Assembly (NCBI GenBank): GCA_018698975.1
Contig: JABIPQ010000109.1
Location: forward strand, 1-64,000
Reading direction: 5' to 3'
From: Gammaproteobacteria bacterium
GTDB lineage: Bacteria > Pseudomonadota > Gammaproteobacteria > Pseudomonadales > Pseudohongiellaceae
DNA: 64,000 nt
Shown here: positions 43,708 through 52,364 of the stretch, piece by piece
Position numbering within the stretch: the stretch's first letter is position 1
How the letters are laid out: every line of letters starts with the position of its first letter
Translations under genes and position numbers: made by a program
Notes under the pieces: generated by a model
Database searches by the model: none
Told to the model about the DNA's origin: nothing
The model's input: only the letters and a program-made list of their open reading frames with translations

Positions 43708-44106
43708 TTAAGCGACTGATTTAAGTGCTAGTGGTGGCACATCAAACTCAATTCCGGCCCATTCGCTACGCAGGAAATTTCTGATATTTCCGTGATCCAC
43801 GCCTTCCGGATTTTGCAGTACATCAACTCTGTAATAATCACCAAAACAGTGCAGGGTTTGTGCCCTGTCCAGACTATGTAAGAGGGCAAAGCCAAATACC
43901 TTACAGGAACCTTCATTGGTGCCTGCTTCATTGATTCTTTGATGGGCGCCTTCACCACTGGTAAAGCGCGTCGGGGTAAAATCATAGTAGTTATCAATCA
44001 CCTCAAGCACCTGATTAAAATGAACCGTGTCAGGTGCATCAGCAAGCTGACTTAGTAGCTGGCTTAGCTGGCTGTTATTATTTGTTGTGTTTGTTGAATC
44101 AGACAT
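43708..44106 (-). CDS. HopJ-type family protein
   Basis: A 132-residue small soluble protein of the 'HopJ type III effector' family: VIDNYYDFTPTRFTSGEGAHQRINEAGTNEGSCKVFGFALLHSLDRAQTLHCFGDYYRVDVLQNPEGVDHGNIRNF. Despite the name, it is widespread in gammaproteobacteria without type III secretion, so an effector role is doubtful. The ATG at 44106 overlaps the end of the exonuclease gene by 8 bases, so translation is coupled; an earlier ATG 22 codons upstream lies inside that gene. Confidence 0.8.
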   Translation of the reverse strand: MSDSTNTTNNNSQLSQLLSQLADAPDTVHFNQVLEVIDNYYDFTPTRFTSGEGAHQRINEAGTNEGSCKVFGFALLHSLDRAQTLHCFGDYYRVDVLQNPEGVDHGNIRNFLRSEWAGIEFDVPPLALKSVA

Positions 44107-44749
44107 TTGCATCCTCTGTATGAGTTTTGTTTGATATTTCTTTTTCCTGCATGCGTGCGATGGTGTCGGCAAAGGTTTTTTTCGGCACGCGCTGTAACTT
44201 GGTCAAGGCTGTATGGGAAACCAAATCAGCATCCAGCTGTTGTTCCAGATCCCTTAGCATTCTGGCCAGAAGGTGGGCTGTCATTTCTGCATCGGCCAGG
44301 GCGCGGTGATAGTCTCCTGTTGTTGGTAATGACAAATATCTGACCAGGGTGCCCAGTTTATGATTGGGCATGTCCGGATACATCCTTCTTGCCAGCAGCA
44401 GGGAGCAGGCAAATTCTGTACGCCGCCTTAAGCCTGCCCGGGCATATTCTGCATCGAGAAATTTAGCGTCAAAGGACGCATTATGGGCAATGAAGGGTAT
44501 GTCGCCAACGAAACTCTGCAAGGCCTGCATAACGCTGGGTCCATCGGGTGCATTACGCACCATGCCATTGCTTATGCCGGTCAGCTCCTGAACGAATGCC
44601 GGGATCGGTCTGCCGGGATTGATCAGGCTCTGGTAACTGTCGACTATCTCGCCATTGCATAAGATCACTACGCCGACTTCAGTGGCCCGATCACCCATGT
44701 CAGGAGATAAACCGGTGGTTTCAAAATCGATGACGGCGAATTTTTTCAA
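44099..44749 (-). CDS. DnaQ-like 3'-5' exonuclease
   Basis: A 216-residue DEDDh exonuclease. The catalytic residues are D and E in FAVIDFETTGLSPD (ExoI), D in FIAHNASFDAKFLDAEY (ExoII) and H and D in DYHRALADAEMTAHLL (ExoIII). It is similar to the epsilon subunit of DNA polymerase III and to RNase T-like proteins, but stands alone. The start is TTG at 44749 with no strong ribosome site. The 60-residue tail after the domain is not conserved in a way I can identify. Confidence 0.87.
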   Translation of the reverse strand: MKKFAVIDFETTGLSPDMGDRATEVGVVILCNGEIVDSYQSLINPGRPIPAFVQELTGISNGMVRNAPDGPSVMQALQSFVGDIPFIAHNASFDAKFLDAEYARAGLRRRTEFACSLLLARRMYPDMPNHKLGTLVRYLSLPTTGDYHRALADAEMTAHLLARMLRDLEQQLDADLVSHTALTKLQRVPKKTFADTIARMQEKEISNKTHTEDANV

Positions 44750-44838
44750 GGGGTGTTATTTCCGACAGACCACGTTTGCGTAAGTAAGGCATGTTCTGAA
44801 CATGATTGTCTTATTGGATTATTTACAGATTAAAGTCT

Positions 44839-45483
44839 CTAGCGAGAACTATTTAATATTCTCAGAAAACATTGATGCATGGCTTCCGGGCTGGGTGAAT
44901 TAGCACAGCTTCGATTACTTTCCCTGAACACGTCCTGGGAATTTAGCCTTGCAATCAGCAGTTTTGTGGTTGCATCGACTTCATCATATTGAGCCAGTAG
45001 CTGTTGTGCTTCTGCAGCCCGTACAGATTCTTTTTGATTCCACTGCGCGACATTCTGATTATAGGCTGCTTTGAATTCATTGAGTTGTTGCAGCCGCCGA
45101 TCAAGTGCGCTTTTCTCAGGCGTTAATTCATCTTCCCATTCCTCGCATGCATTTAATTCATCCACGCTTAATTGCCGGTCACATTCCGCATCATGGCGCT
45201 CTATCTCGGCATTGAAGCGTCGAATGTCAGCATTATAGGCATTAACATCCCTGTCATAATTTGCTTTTTCTCTGTCCAATGGCACTTTTTCTCTGTCATG
45301 GTTCTGTTTGATGACAAGATTGGCATTAATTGCCGTTTCGGTTTCTCTGGCAAGATCCAGAATAGTAGCAAGTTCATCGAGAAGCCCTTGTGGGGACAGG
45401 GTTTCATACTGGGCATTCACTGTCGATGACCATAAGCCAAAGGGCAGTATCAAGGTAAATAATAATTTTCTGGAAACTTTCAT
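44839..45483 (-). CDS. Exported coiled-coil protein of unknown function
   Basis: A 214-residue protein with a signal peptide (about 1-24, LWSSTVNAQ) followed by almost continuous charged helix (residues about 30-180: many Glu, Arg, Asn and Ala), predicted as coiled coil. Cysteines occur in ECDRQLSVDELNACEEWE and in CANSPSPEAMHQC, possibly forming disulfides. I do not recognise the family. The flanking intergenic region contains a GGGGTCAGA inverted repeat. Confidence 0.62.
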   Translation of the reverse strand: MKVSRKLLFTLILPFGLWSSTVNAQYETLSPQGLLDELATILDLARETETAINANLVIKQNHDREKVPLDREKANYDRDVNAYNADIRRFNAEIERHDAECDRQLSVDELNACEEWEDELTPEKSALDRRLQQLNEFKAAYNQNVAQWNQKESVRAAEAQQLLAQYDEVDATTKLLIARLNSQDVFRESNRSCANSPSPEAMHQCFLRILNSSR

Positions 45484-45504
45484 TTTTCCCTCAGTGGCTA
45501 ATAA

Positions 45505-45583
45505 AAATTGGGGTCAGAACACTATTAATATTAGTGTTCTAACTTCATTTTTCGTTATTTTAATAATGTTCTGACCCCAATTT
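45505..45583. repeat. GGGGTCAGAACA-type inverted repeat
   Basis: AAATTGGGGTCAGAACACTATTA (45505-45527) is mirrored by 45561-45583 with one or two mismatches. The centre contains a smaller inverted repeat around TTAATATTAG. The right side to 45872 shows no supported gene; a 66-codon frame there is doubtful. Confidence 0.85.
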
Positions 45584-45872
45584 ATTATCCCAGTTTTTTG
45601 CCAAAGAAAGATCGTACCAGTCGGGGATTTTATAATCTATGACGGTGCCGGGTCTAAAAGCAGATCTTGCTATGATTAATTGTGCACTCATTGTCTTTTC
45701 GCTCAACATTGGCGCGGATTTCTTAAAATAAAAGAATCTATAAATAGCATTCAGTATCATGCAATATTTTGCTGATGGACAATTCCAGAACCACTGATTA
45801 TGCTTTTTATGGATGTAAATATACCATTGGCTTATGTTTAGCGGGATTTGATTTTAAAAGGAGTGATTTTTG

Positions 45873-47087
45873 ATGAAAACAACACCACTGCGCAGATGGG
45901 TAGCCAGCCTCTCATTGATTGCGATAACAGGCCTGGCCTGTTCGGCACAGGCACAGGATATCGCGATCACCAATACGCGTATCATCATTGGTAATGGTGA
46001 GGTTATCGAATCAGGAACCCTGGTTGTGCGTGATGGCAGAATCACCGAGGTCACTGCAGGGCAGGCCAACACCCGTGGTTTGCAGTCCATCGATGGCAGC
46101 GGAATGACAGCTATGCCCGGTTTCATCGATGCGCATCGCCATATCAATACCGGGCCGGATGAGAAAGCAGAAATGCAGGCGCAACTGGAAGCCGGCTACA
46201 CCACGATTCTTTCGGGTGGTGGTCCCGCGGACGGTAACCTGATGTTGCGTGAACATATTGAAAGCGGGGAGATCAACGGGCCACGTATCATTCCTTCAGG
46301 ACGCATCAATCTTGCCGACCATACTCCGGAGTCAGCGCGCGCCGAGGTGCGTAATCTTGCTGACATGGGCATTCAATGGACTGGTGAGATTAGCCTGACG
46401 CCTCTGCCCAGGCCAAGCCTGCACGAAATAGAAGTGCTTGAGGCCATTGTCGATGAGGCTCCGAAAGTGGGCGTTACTGTTCAGGTACATGCGGTGAGTA
46501 CCCAGGCCATGGTGGCAGCAGTTAACGCGGGCGTGCGTCGCCTGGTGCATATCCCCAACAAGAATTTTGTAGATCATGACGCGGTACAACTACTAGCTGA
46601 TACCAACACCATGAGTCTGGCGACGATTGGTTTCGGTGCGCCAGTGTTTGGTGTGTTCACGGAAGCTAACGAGCCACGCTTTCGTGATGGCAAGGCGTGG
46701 CCGGAGTTTATCTCAGGGGCTAATCGTGACGAGCAAGCCCGCGCTGTCGGCACTGAAATTGGTTACACGATTGTTAATGCCCGCACTATATGGGATGGCG
46801 ATGCCATGCTCGGTTACTGCACAGACACCCGCTATGATCCCCATGCCGGACTTCAACATGAGCTTGAGTCTTATAAAGTGATGTTCTCAATGAAGGACAT
46901 CATTCAGCTGATGGGGCCAAACACCGCCGCTTATATCAACATGGCTGATGATCTGGGCACCCTTGATCCCGGCAAACTGGCCGATATCGTGCTGGTCCAG
47001 GGTAATCCGCTGGAAGGTTTCTGGCACATGCTGGATGCACGTGTTGTGCTTAAAGAGGGCAGGATTGTCGTCGACAAGCGCGGTTAA
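45873..47087 (+). CDS. Exported amidohydrolase
   Basis: A 404-residue member of the amidohydrolase superfamily (imidazolonepropionase/prolidase-like). It has a signal peptide (about 1-27, ACSAQAQ), the metal-binding HxH in MPGFIDAHRHINTGPD, further histidines in TVQVHAVS and LVHIPNKN, and the C-terminal beta-sandwich signature DDLGTLDPGKLADIVLVQGNPLEGF. The reaction is probably hydrolysis of a C-N bond in a small molecule. The ATG at 45873 follows AAGGAG; a TTG one codon before is less likely. Confidence 0.86.
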   Translation: MKTTPLRRWVASLSLIAITGLACSAQAQDIAITNTRIIIGNGEVIESGTLVVRDGRITEVTAGQANTRGLQSIDGSGMTAMPGFIDAHRHINTGPDEKAEMQAQLEAGYTTILSGGGPADGNLMLREHIESGEINGPRIIPSGRINLADHTPESARAEVRNLADMGIQWTGEISLTPLPRPSLHEIEVLEAIVDEAPKVGVTVQVHAVSTQAMVAAVNAGVRRLVHIPNKNFVDHDAVQLLADTNTMSLATIGFGAPVFGVFTEANEPRFRDGKAWPEFISGANRDEQARAVGTEIGYTIVNARTIWDGDAMLGYCTDTRYDPHAGLQHELESYKVMFSMKDIIQLMGPNTAAYINMADDLGTLDPGKLADIVLVQGNPLEGFWHMLDARVVLKEGRIVVDKRG

Positions 47088-47165
47088 AAAATGGGGGTCA
47101 GAACACTATTTAAAATTTGGGTCATGTGATCTTTATAAAACAATAGTGTTCTGACCCCCATTTTA
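47086..47165. repeat. GGGGGTCAGAACA inverted repeat between convergent genes
   Basis: AATGGGGGTCAGAACACTATT is mirrored exactly by AATAGTGTTCTGACCCCCATT (arms about 47090-47110 and 47142-47162), with 31 bases between them. It begins at the amidohydrolase stop and ends at the cytochrome gene stop, so it would form a strong bidirectional terminator-like hairpin. Confidence 0.9.
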
Positions 47166-47167
47166 TT

Positions 47168-47779
47168 TTAGCGCCTGTACCAGAACTCCGCATGGCAGCC
47201 CTGGCAGGAATTATTAATTGCTGCACCGGTTTCTATCAAACCCAGTACATCCTTGTTTTCAATAGTTTCCAGTGTGGCCTGCGTAAAAAATTGCATCTGC
47301 TGGATATAGGAGCGCCAGATTTCAGGGTCACTTTCTATTAGTGCCTCAATTTCTTCTGATCGGTACATATAGTCTGGATAGTCTGCATCCTGAACAGCAT
47401 CGTTGATACTGCGACCGGGAATCAGCAGAGCATTACCGGCTTCAACCAGGGTGATGGCGCTGGCGCGTAGTGTTTCCCAGTCTTCATCTGTTTGTGGGGC
47501 CACATCTTCCACGACACCCTCTACCGTGGCGACATAACGCACTGCCTGCCACAGTTTCAGGACGTTGGGTTGGACTATCTCGTTCATCAGTGTGTTGACA
47601 CTGTAGCGGATATCAAAATTTTCAACGGGATCGCTAGCCGATGTTGTTACAGGAGTCGGAGCTATCGAGATTTCCATGCCTGAGGATGCCGGTGCTGAAG
47701 CGTCGGGTGCCCCCTGATCCGCCGAGCATGCGACCAGTGCTAAAAATGTGAAACAGGCAAATAAAGTCTTGAAAGTCAT
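47168..47779 (-). CDS. Lipoprotein with a C-terminal c-type heme motif
   Basis: A 203-residue predicted lipoprotein: MTFKTLFACFTFLALVACS gives a lipobox with Cys at about 18. The body is helical, and the only heme site is CQGCH near the C terminus (NNSCQGCHAEFWYRR). This layout resembles cytochrome c' (class II), where the CxxCH is also C-terminal in a four-helix bundle. It may bind NO or carry electrons in the periplasm. An ATG 11 codons upstream (47812) is also possible. Confidence 0.76.
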   Translation of the reverse strand: MTFKTLFACFTFLALVACSADQGAPDASAPASSGMEISIAPTPVTTSASDPVENFDIRYSVNTLMNEIVQPNVLKLWQAVRYVATVEGVVEDVAPQTDEDWETLRASAITLVEAGNALLIPGRSINDAVQDADYPDYMYRSEEIEALIESDPEIWRSYIQQMQFFTQATLETIENKDVLGLIETGAAINNSCQGCHAEFWYRR

Positions 47780-47953
47780 GGGCTGTTTTCTTATGACAGT
47801 ATTGGATGACATAACAATACTACCCTGAGAAGCGCTTGCCTAGACCATCGCCTTTAACGGTGCTTTCTCTATTTACGGATAGACCTTACATGTTTCCCCG
47901 GTTATCCTCGGTGGGTTCTTCACCTGTTAATAACAAAAACTATAAATAGAGAG

Positions 47954-48448
47954 ATGATCATGTTGCAAAAACTCAAAAGCATTTTCGTTTTTACACTGGC
48001 GACAATTGTTGTCGGGTTTTCCCCTCTTGCTGTCTTCGCTGCTGAACTGATGACGGAGCGCGTACAAGATTATGCCGCTATTCAGACCTTGATAGTCAAA
48101 TATGCGCACGTTTATGACTCACGCGATGTGGAAGGTTATGTTGGTATCTTTACTGAGGATGCGCAATTTACTTTTACTGGCAACGCTTTGAACGGCCGTG
48201 ATGAAATCCGGGAATTTATTACCGGGGTTGCTAACTCACCGCCACAGACCATTAAAAGCCACCATGTCATCACTAATACCCTGATCGAGTTTGTCAGCGA
48301 CTCCGAGGCGCATCATCGGTCTTACTGGGAAATTGTTTCTGGTCCTGCAGGCGGTCCATTCACTGTGGGTAATATTGGAGTTTATGACGATGTTGTCGTC
48401 AAACAAAATGGCCAGTGGCTGATTTCGAAGCGCCACATTCCTGATTAA
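47954..48448 (+). CDS. Exported SnoaL-like (NTF2-fold) protein
   Basis: A 164-residue protein with a signal peptide (about 1-30, AVFAAE) and an NTF2/SnoaL fold: QDYAAIQTLIVKYAHVYDSRDVEGYVGIFTEDAQFTF, NGRDEIREFI, SHHVITNTLIEF and GQWLISKRHIPD. The family includes ketosteroid isomerase-like and dehydratase-like enzymes as well as ligand-binding proteins. It precedes a cupin gene on the same strand by 41 bases. A second SnoaL-like gene lies at 59633. Confidence 0.82.
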   Translation: MIMLQKLKSIFVFTLATIVVGFSPLAVFAAELMTERVQDYAAIQTLIVKYAHVYDSRDVEGYVGIFTEDAQFTFTGNALNGRDEIREFITGVANSPPQTIKSHHVITNTLIEFVSDSEAHHRSYWEIVSGPAGGPFTVGNIGVYDDVVVKQNGQWLISKRHIPD

Positions 48449-48489
48449 AATTGAGGACGGGGTCTGCCCCTCTACTTAAGGAGAAAATT

Positions 48490-49176
48490 ATGAATAAATT
48501 GAATGTGGGACTGATCATTATCAGCAGCGTCGTGCTGGCACTGGTATTTAACGCTTTTCTTCCGCCCAACTTGTTGGGGTCTTCTGAAAATGTTGCCAGT
48601 ACTGTAGCAGTGACTGAGACCGTAATGGCTGAGCCGGAACTGGATGGCAGGGTACCCTCGTGTGACTTTTGTGAAACTGAGCTTATTGAAGCAGATGAAA
48701 TCGCTGACTATATTGCCGTGGCGATGGCGACCGGGCTGACTGACCAGCAGATTCGTTCTCTTGATATTGGCAGATCCAATGTGCAGTTAGCGTTGGCTCA
48801 TCGTGGTCCACTTGCCGAACCCAATCCGCGTTCTGTTGCTGTGCATAACCTGGTTACCGAGGTCTACGTCGTACTGAGTGGCTCCGGTACGAATATTACT
48901 GGCCCGGACCTGATTAATGCAGAACCGCGACCCGACGATTATCGTGCTGTGGTCTTCCTCAACGGACCAGGACAGAACGCAGAAGCGGTGCGCAACGGTA
49001 CTGAAGTGCAGTTGGAAGCAGGCGATGTTTTTGTAATTCCCCCTGGCACCGGTCATCAGTTCACGCGCATTGATGATCACATCACCTACCTGATGGTCCG
49101 CATTGATCCGGACAAGGTAGTGCCTTTGTTTGATGCAACAGAGTCAGAAGATTACCTGGCAGAAAATTTGCCTTGA
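48490..49176 (+). CDS. Membrane-anchored or exported cupin-domain protein
   Basis: A 228-residue protein with an N-terminal hydrophobic segment (about 5-27, either signal or anchor) and a cupin domain (about 100-215): NPRSVAVHNLVTEVYVVLSGSGTN, then LEAGDVFVIPPGTGHQFTRIDDH. His residues in AVHN and GTGHQF could bind metal. GGAGAAAATT precedes the ATG at 48490. Likely an operon with the SnoaL-like gene. Confidence 0.8.
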   Translation: MNKLNVGLIIISSVVLALVFNAFLPPNLLGSSENVASTVAVTETVMAEPELDGRVPSCDFCETELIEADEIADYIAVAMATGLTDQQIRSLDIGRSNVQLALAHRGPLAEPNPRSVAVHNLVTEVYVVLSGSGTNITGPDLINAEPRPDDYRAVVFLNGPGQNAEAVRNGTEVQLEAGDVFVIPPGTGHQFTRIDDHITYLMVRIDPDKVVPLFDATESEDYLAENLP

Positions 49177-49181
49177 GAAAG

Positions 49182-49281
49182 AAAAATAGGGGTCAGAACA
49201 CCTTTTCTATATAAAGAAAGGTATCTCCAAGCCCTTTAAATTGGGTCTTAATATAAGAAACCTGTTCTGACCCCTATTTTT
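49182..49281. repeat. AGGGGTCAGAAC inverted repeat between convergent genes
   Basis: AAAAATAGGGGTCAGAAC (from 49182) is mirrored by GTTCTGACCCCTATTTTT (to 49280). About 63 bases in the middle include a smaller pair AAAGG...CCTTT and CCAAGCCC/GGGTCTT. It lies between the cupin stop and the dehydrogenase stop and overlaps the last codon of the latter. Confidence 0.88.
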
Positions 49282-52162
49282 AGTTCAGAGCCATGGCCAA
49301 TATTTTTGCCACATGCATTGCCTGGCGAGTGGTGGCGGAATCAATCTGGCTGCGGCAGCTGGTGCCGTCAGCGACTAATAATGTGTCTTTACCAGCAGCG
49401 CGAATCGCCGGTAACAGGCTCAGTTCTCCCATAGCCTTTGAGGTGTCGTAATGCTCGGCATCGTAACCAAAGGCGCCCGCCATACCACAACAACCTGAAT
49501 CAATGGTTTCCACGTGCAGTTCAGGAATCAGTGACAGTACGGTTTGCACATCGGACATTACGCCAAAGGCTTTCTGGTGACAGTGGCCGTGCAATAAGGC
49601 TTTTTTATTGCTGATGGTTTTCAGATCCAGTTTGAGTTTTCCGCGGTGGTGTTCCCGGGCCAGAAATTCCTCGAACAGCATAGCTGATTCAGATAGCTTC
49701 TTTGTATCTTCGCCGGGTAGTAATGAAATGAATTCATCACGCAGGGTGAGCAGACAGGACGGTTCCAGCCCGATGATGGGTAGGCCTTTATCTACAAAAG
49801 GTTTCAGGGTTTCCAGAGTACGCGTCATTTCTTCTTTGGCCTGATCGGTAAGACCGGCGCTAAGAAAGGTACGCCCGCAGCACAGGGGACGTTTATTATC
49901 CACGGGTTTTGGAATGTGTACCCGATAACCCGCTGCTTCCAGCACCTTTAATGCTGCGCGGGCATTTTCCGGTTCAAAATAGGTGTTAAAGGTATCCACC
50001 AGCAGTACCACTTCGGCTTGAGTGGAGGCCGTACTTTCTGCTGTTAACCCCTGGTGTTGAGAAAACACATCACCTCGCCAGGTGGGTAAGGCACGGTGAC
50101 GCGTGAAACCGAATAGTTTCTCGCTGAGTAAAGGCAGGCCGGGGATCTGGTTGCGCAGGTTAAGTAGCAAGCCGAAATTTTTTGCCCATGGCGCATAGCG
50201 GGGCAGGTAGGCAATGAGTTTTTCTTTTAAGGGCAGGCGGCGATGTTGGTAATACTGATGGAGAAATTCGACTTTCATTTTTGCCATGTCCACGCCCACA
50301 GGACATTCACGCTTACAGCCTTTACAGCTGACACATAAGTCCATGGTGTCAAACATTTCCTCTGATAACAGCGCATCCTTACCCAGCTGGCCACTGATGG
50401 CCAGGCGCAGGGTGTTGGCACGACCGCGGGTCAGGTGTTTCTCATCATTGGTGACTCTATAGGAAGGACACATATTGCCGGCTTCAGCCTTGCGACAGGC
50501 ACCGTTGTTATTACACATTTCAATGGCGCCGTTAAAACCGCCCCAGTCTGACCAGTCCATAACGGTATTGATGGCTTGTATTTCATAGTCTGGCTTGTAG
50601 CGGAACAAAGTGCGCTCATCGAATTTCGGTGCGCGCACAATCTTTCCAGGATTGAATAGGCCCCCGGGATCGAAGTTGTCTTTTACTTCTTCGAAGTTTT
50701 CGACCATGCGTTTACCGAACATGACTTCATGAAATTCGGAACGGGACAGACCATCGCCATGTTCGCCGGAATGGGAGCCCTTGTATGCGCGCACCATTTC
50801 CAGACATTCCTCGGCGATGGCGCGCATCTTACTGGCGCCGGTTTCTTCCTTCATATTTAAAATAGGACGCACATGCAGACAGCCCACTGAGGCATGGGCA
50901 TAAAATGTGCCTTCGGTACCGTGTTTGTAAAAAACTTCGGTGAGGCGACGCGTGTATTCCGCCAGGTCTTTCAGGTCTACTGCGCAGTCTTCAATAAATG
51001 ACACCGGTTTGCCGTCGCCCTTCATGGACATCATGATATTCAGGCCCTGCTTGCGAACTTCCCACACTGCCTGCTGAAAAGTCAGGTCTGTAGCTTCTAC
51101 AACAGCATCCACAAAACCCATATCATTCATCAGTGTGACGAGATCGCGCAAACTACTCAGCTGCGCTTCTTCGTTTTCCCCGGAAAACTCCACCAGCAGC
51201 AATGCTTCAGGTTCGCCCACGACAAATTGATTTACGGTTGCCTTGAACATTGGAATGTCCCGCGCCAGATTGATCATGGTGCGATCCACCAGTTCCACAG
51301 CAGAGGGCTTGAGTTTGACAATATGCTGGGTGGCATCCATGGCGGCGTAAAAGGTGGGGAAGTGACAGATGCCCAGGGTCTTGTGTCTGGGAAGCGGTTG
51401 CAGGTTCAAATGAATTTGCTGAAAGAAGGCCAGGGTACCTTCGGAGCCCACCAGCAAGTGGGACATATTGGGGTCCTTGGTAATCAGCGCATCAATATTA
51501 TAACCACCCACGCGTCTGAGCAGATCGGGGAAGCGTTGAGTGATCTCTTCTTTTTCGCGTTCACCGAGCGTCAGCATTCGCTTTATTAAATCGCTATGGG
51601 CTGCGTCATCGGCGAGGGATTGAAAACGCGCGCTACTGCCATCGGCTAACAGGGCATCGATGGCCTGAACATTATGCACCATGTTGCCGTATCGAATGGA
51701 GCGCGAACCACAACTGTTGTTGCCGGTCATACCGCCGAGCGTGGCGCGGTTAGCAGTGGAAACATCCACTGGATAAAACAGACCATGGGGTTTGAGAAAT
51801 TTATTCAAGGGGTCCAGCACCAGGCCGGGTTGAACACTGACCGTGCGCTGATCGGCATTAAAATCGGTGATATTGCGCAGATATTTACTGGTGTCTATGA
51901 CCAGGGCTTCATTGACGGTCTGCCCATTTTGAGAGGTACCGCCACCACGCGGCAGTACCGGGATGCCGGCATCTTTGGCGATCTGCAGGGTAATCTGCAC
52001 ATCTTCCTCGTTTTTTGGCACCACCACCCCGATTGGCATGATCTGGTAGATGGATGCATCGGTAGAGTAGCGACCCCGACTAAAATCATCAAACAACACC
52101 TCGCCTTGTAATTCTTTCTTGAGACGGATGGCGAGAGGGTTTGTATTGGCTTTGGCGTTCAA
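49280..52162 (-). CDS. FAD-linked dehydrogenase with Fe-S and CCG domains (YdiJ type)
   Basis: A 960-residue fused flavoprotein. Residues about 40-260 form the FAD-binding PCMH domain (PVLPRGGGTSQNGQTVN, GMTGNNSCGSRSIRYGN), followed by a FAD-oxidase C domain (GEHGDGLSRSE), a ferredoxin region (CVSCKGCKRECPVGVDMAK, with an earlier CNNNGACRK) and two cysteine-rich CCG segments (CCGRTFLSAG and SGCCGMAGAFGYD). E. coli YdiJ, a D-2-hydroxyglutarate dehydrogenase, has this architecture; D-lactate or glycolate are other options. TTG at 52162 is used as start. Electrons probably go to the quinone pool. Confidence 0.87.
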   Translation of the reverse strand: MNAKANTNPLAIRLKKELQGEVLFDDFSRGRYSTDASIYQIMPIGVVVPKNEEDVQITLQIAKDAGIPVLPRGGGTSQNGQTVNEALVIDTSKYLRNITDFNADQRTVSVQPGLVLDPLNKFLKPHGLFYPVDVSTANRATLGGMTGNNSCGSRSIRYGNMVHNVQAIDALLADGSSARFQSLADDAAHSDLIKRMLTLGEREKEEITQRFPDLLRRVGGYNIDALITKDPNMSHLLVGSEGTLAFFQQIHLNLQPLPRHKTLGICHFPTFYAAMDATQHIVKLKPSAVELVDRTMINLARDIPMFKATVNQFVVGEPEALLLVEFSGENEEAQLSSLRDLVTLMNDMGFVDAVVEATDLTFQQAVWEVRKQGLNIMMSMKGDGKPVSFIEDCAVDLKDLAEYTRRLTEVFYKHGTEGTFYAHASVGCLHVRPILNMKEETGASKMRAIAEECLEMVRAYKGSHSGEHGDGLSRSEFHEVMFGKRMVENFEEVKDNFDPGGLFNPGKIVRAPKFDERTLFRYKPDYEIQAINTVMDWSDWGGFNGAIEMCNNNGACRKAEAGNMCPSYRVTNDEKHLTRGRANTLRLAISGQLGKDALLSEEMFDTMDLCVSCKGCKRECPVGVDMAKMKVEFLHQYYQHRRLPLKEKLIAYLPRYAPWAKNFGLLLNLRNQIPGLPLLSEKLFGFTRHRALPTWRGDVFSQHQGLTAESTASTQAEVVLLVDTFNTYFEPENARAALKVLEAAGYRVHIPKPVDNKRPLCCGRTFLSAGLTDQAKEEMTRTLETLKPFVDKGLPIIGLEPSCLLTLRDEFISLLPGEDTKKLSESAMLFEEFLAREHHRGKLKLDLKTISNKKALLHGHCHQKAFGVMSDVQTVLSLIPELHVETIDSGCCGMAGAFGYDAEHYDTSKAMGELSLLPAIRAAGKDTLLVADGTSCRSQIDSATTRQAMHVAKILAMALN

Positions 52163-52364
52163 GAGGATTCCAGTGTTTATTAGTTCGCGGTTGAAACCGC
52201 TGCTGCAGAAGGATTAATTATTGTTCCAGTGAAGAGTAAGGGAACAATGAGTGGGGGGCAAGAGACAAGAGGAAAGAGGAAAGCAGGGTGGGTCAGAAGT
52301 GGGAGTAGTCCGTCATCAGGCCAGGCGATCATGGATCGCCATGGCCTGGGATATGACCGTTTAC
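52163..52364. other. Intergenic region with a long hairpin
   Basis: About 200 bases between two minus-strand genes. A strong hairpin at 52317-52348 has arms CAGGCCAGGCGATC and GATCGCC-A-TGGCCTG around ATG. It follows GTCCGTCATC, which resembles the text before the hairpin at 5206-5238. It is 17 bases beyond the stop of the gene at 52365 and may serve as its terminator. Confidence 0.7.

Noticed and set aside
45560..45760. A 66-residue minus-strand frame with an aromatic-rich N terminus
   Set aside because: It ends inside the GGGGTCAGA inverted repeat, has no ribosome site and no recognisable similarity. It could be a decayed gene end, but I cannot support it.
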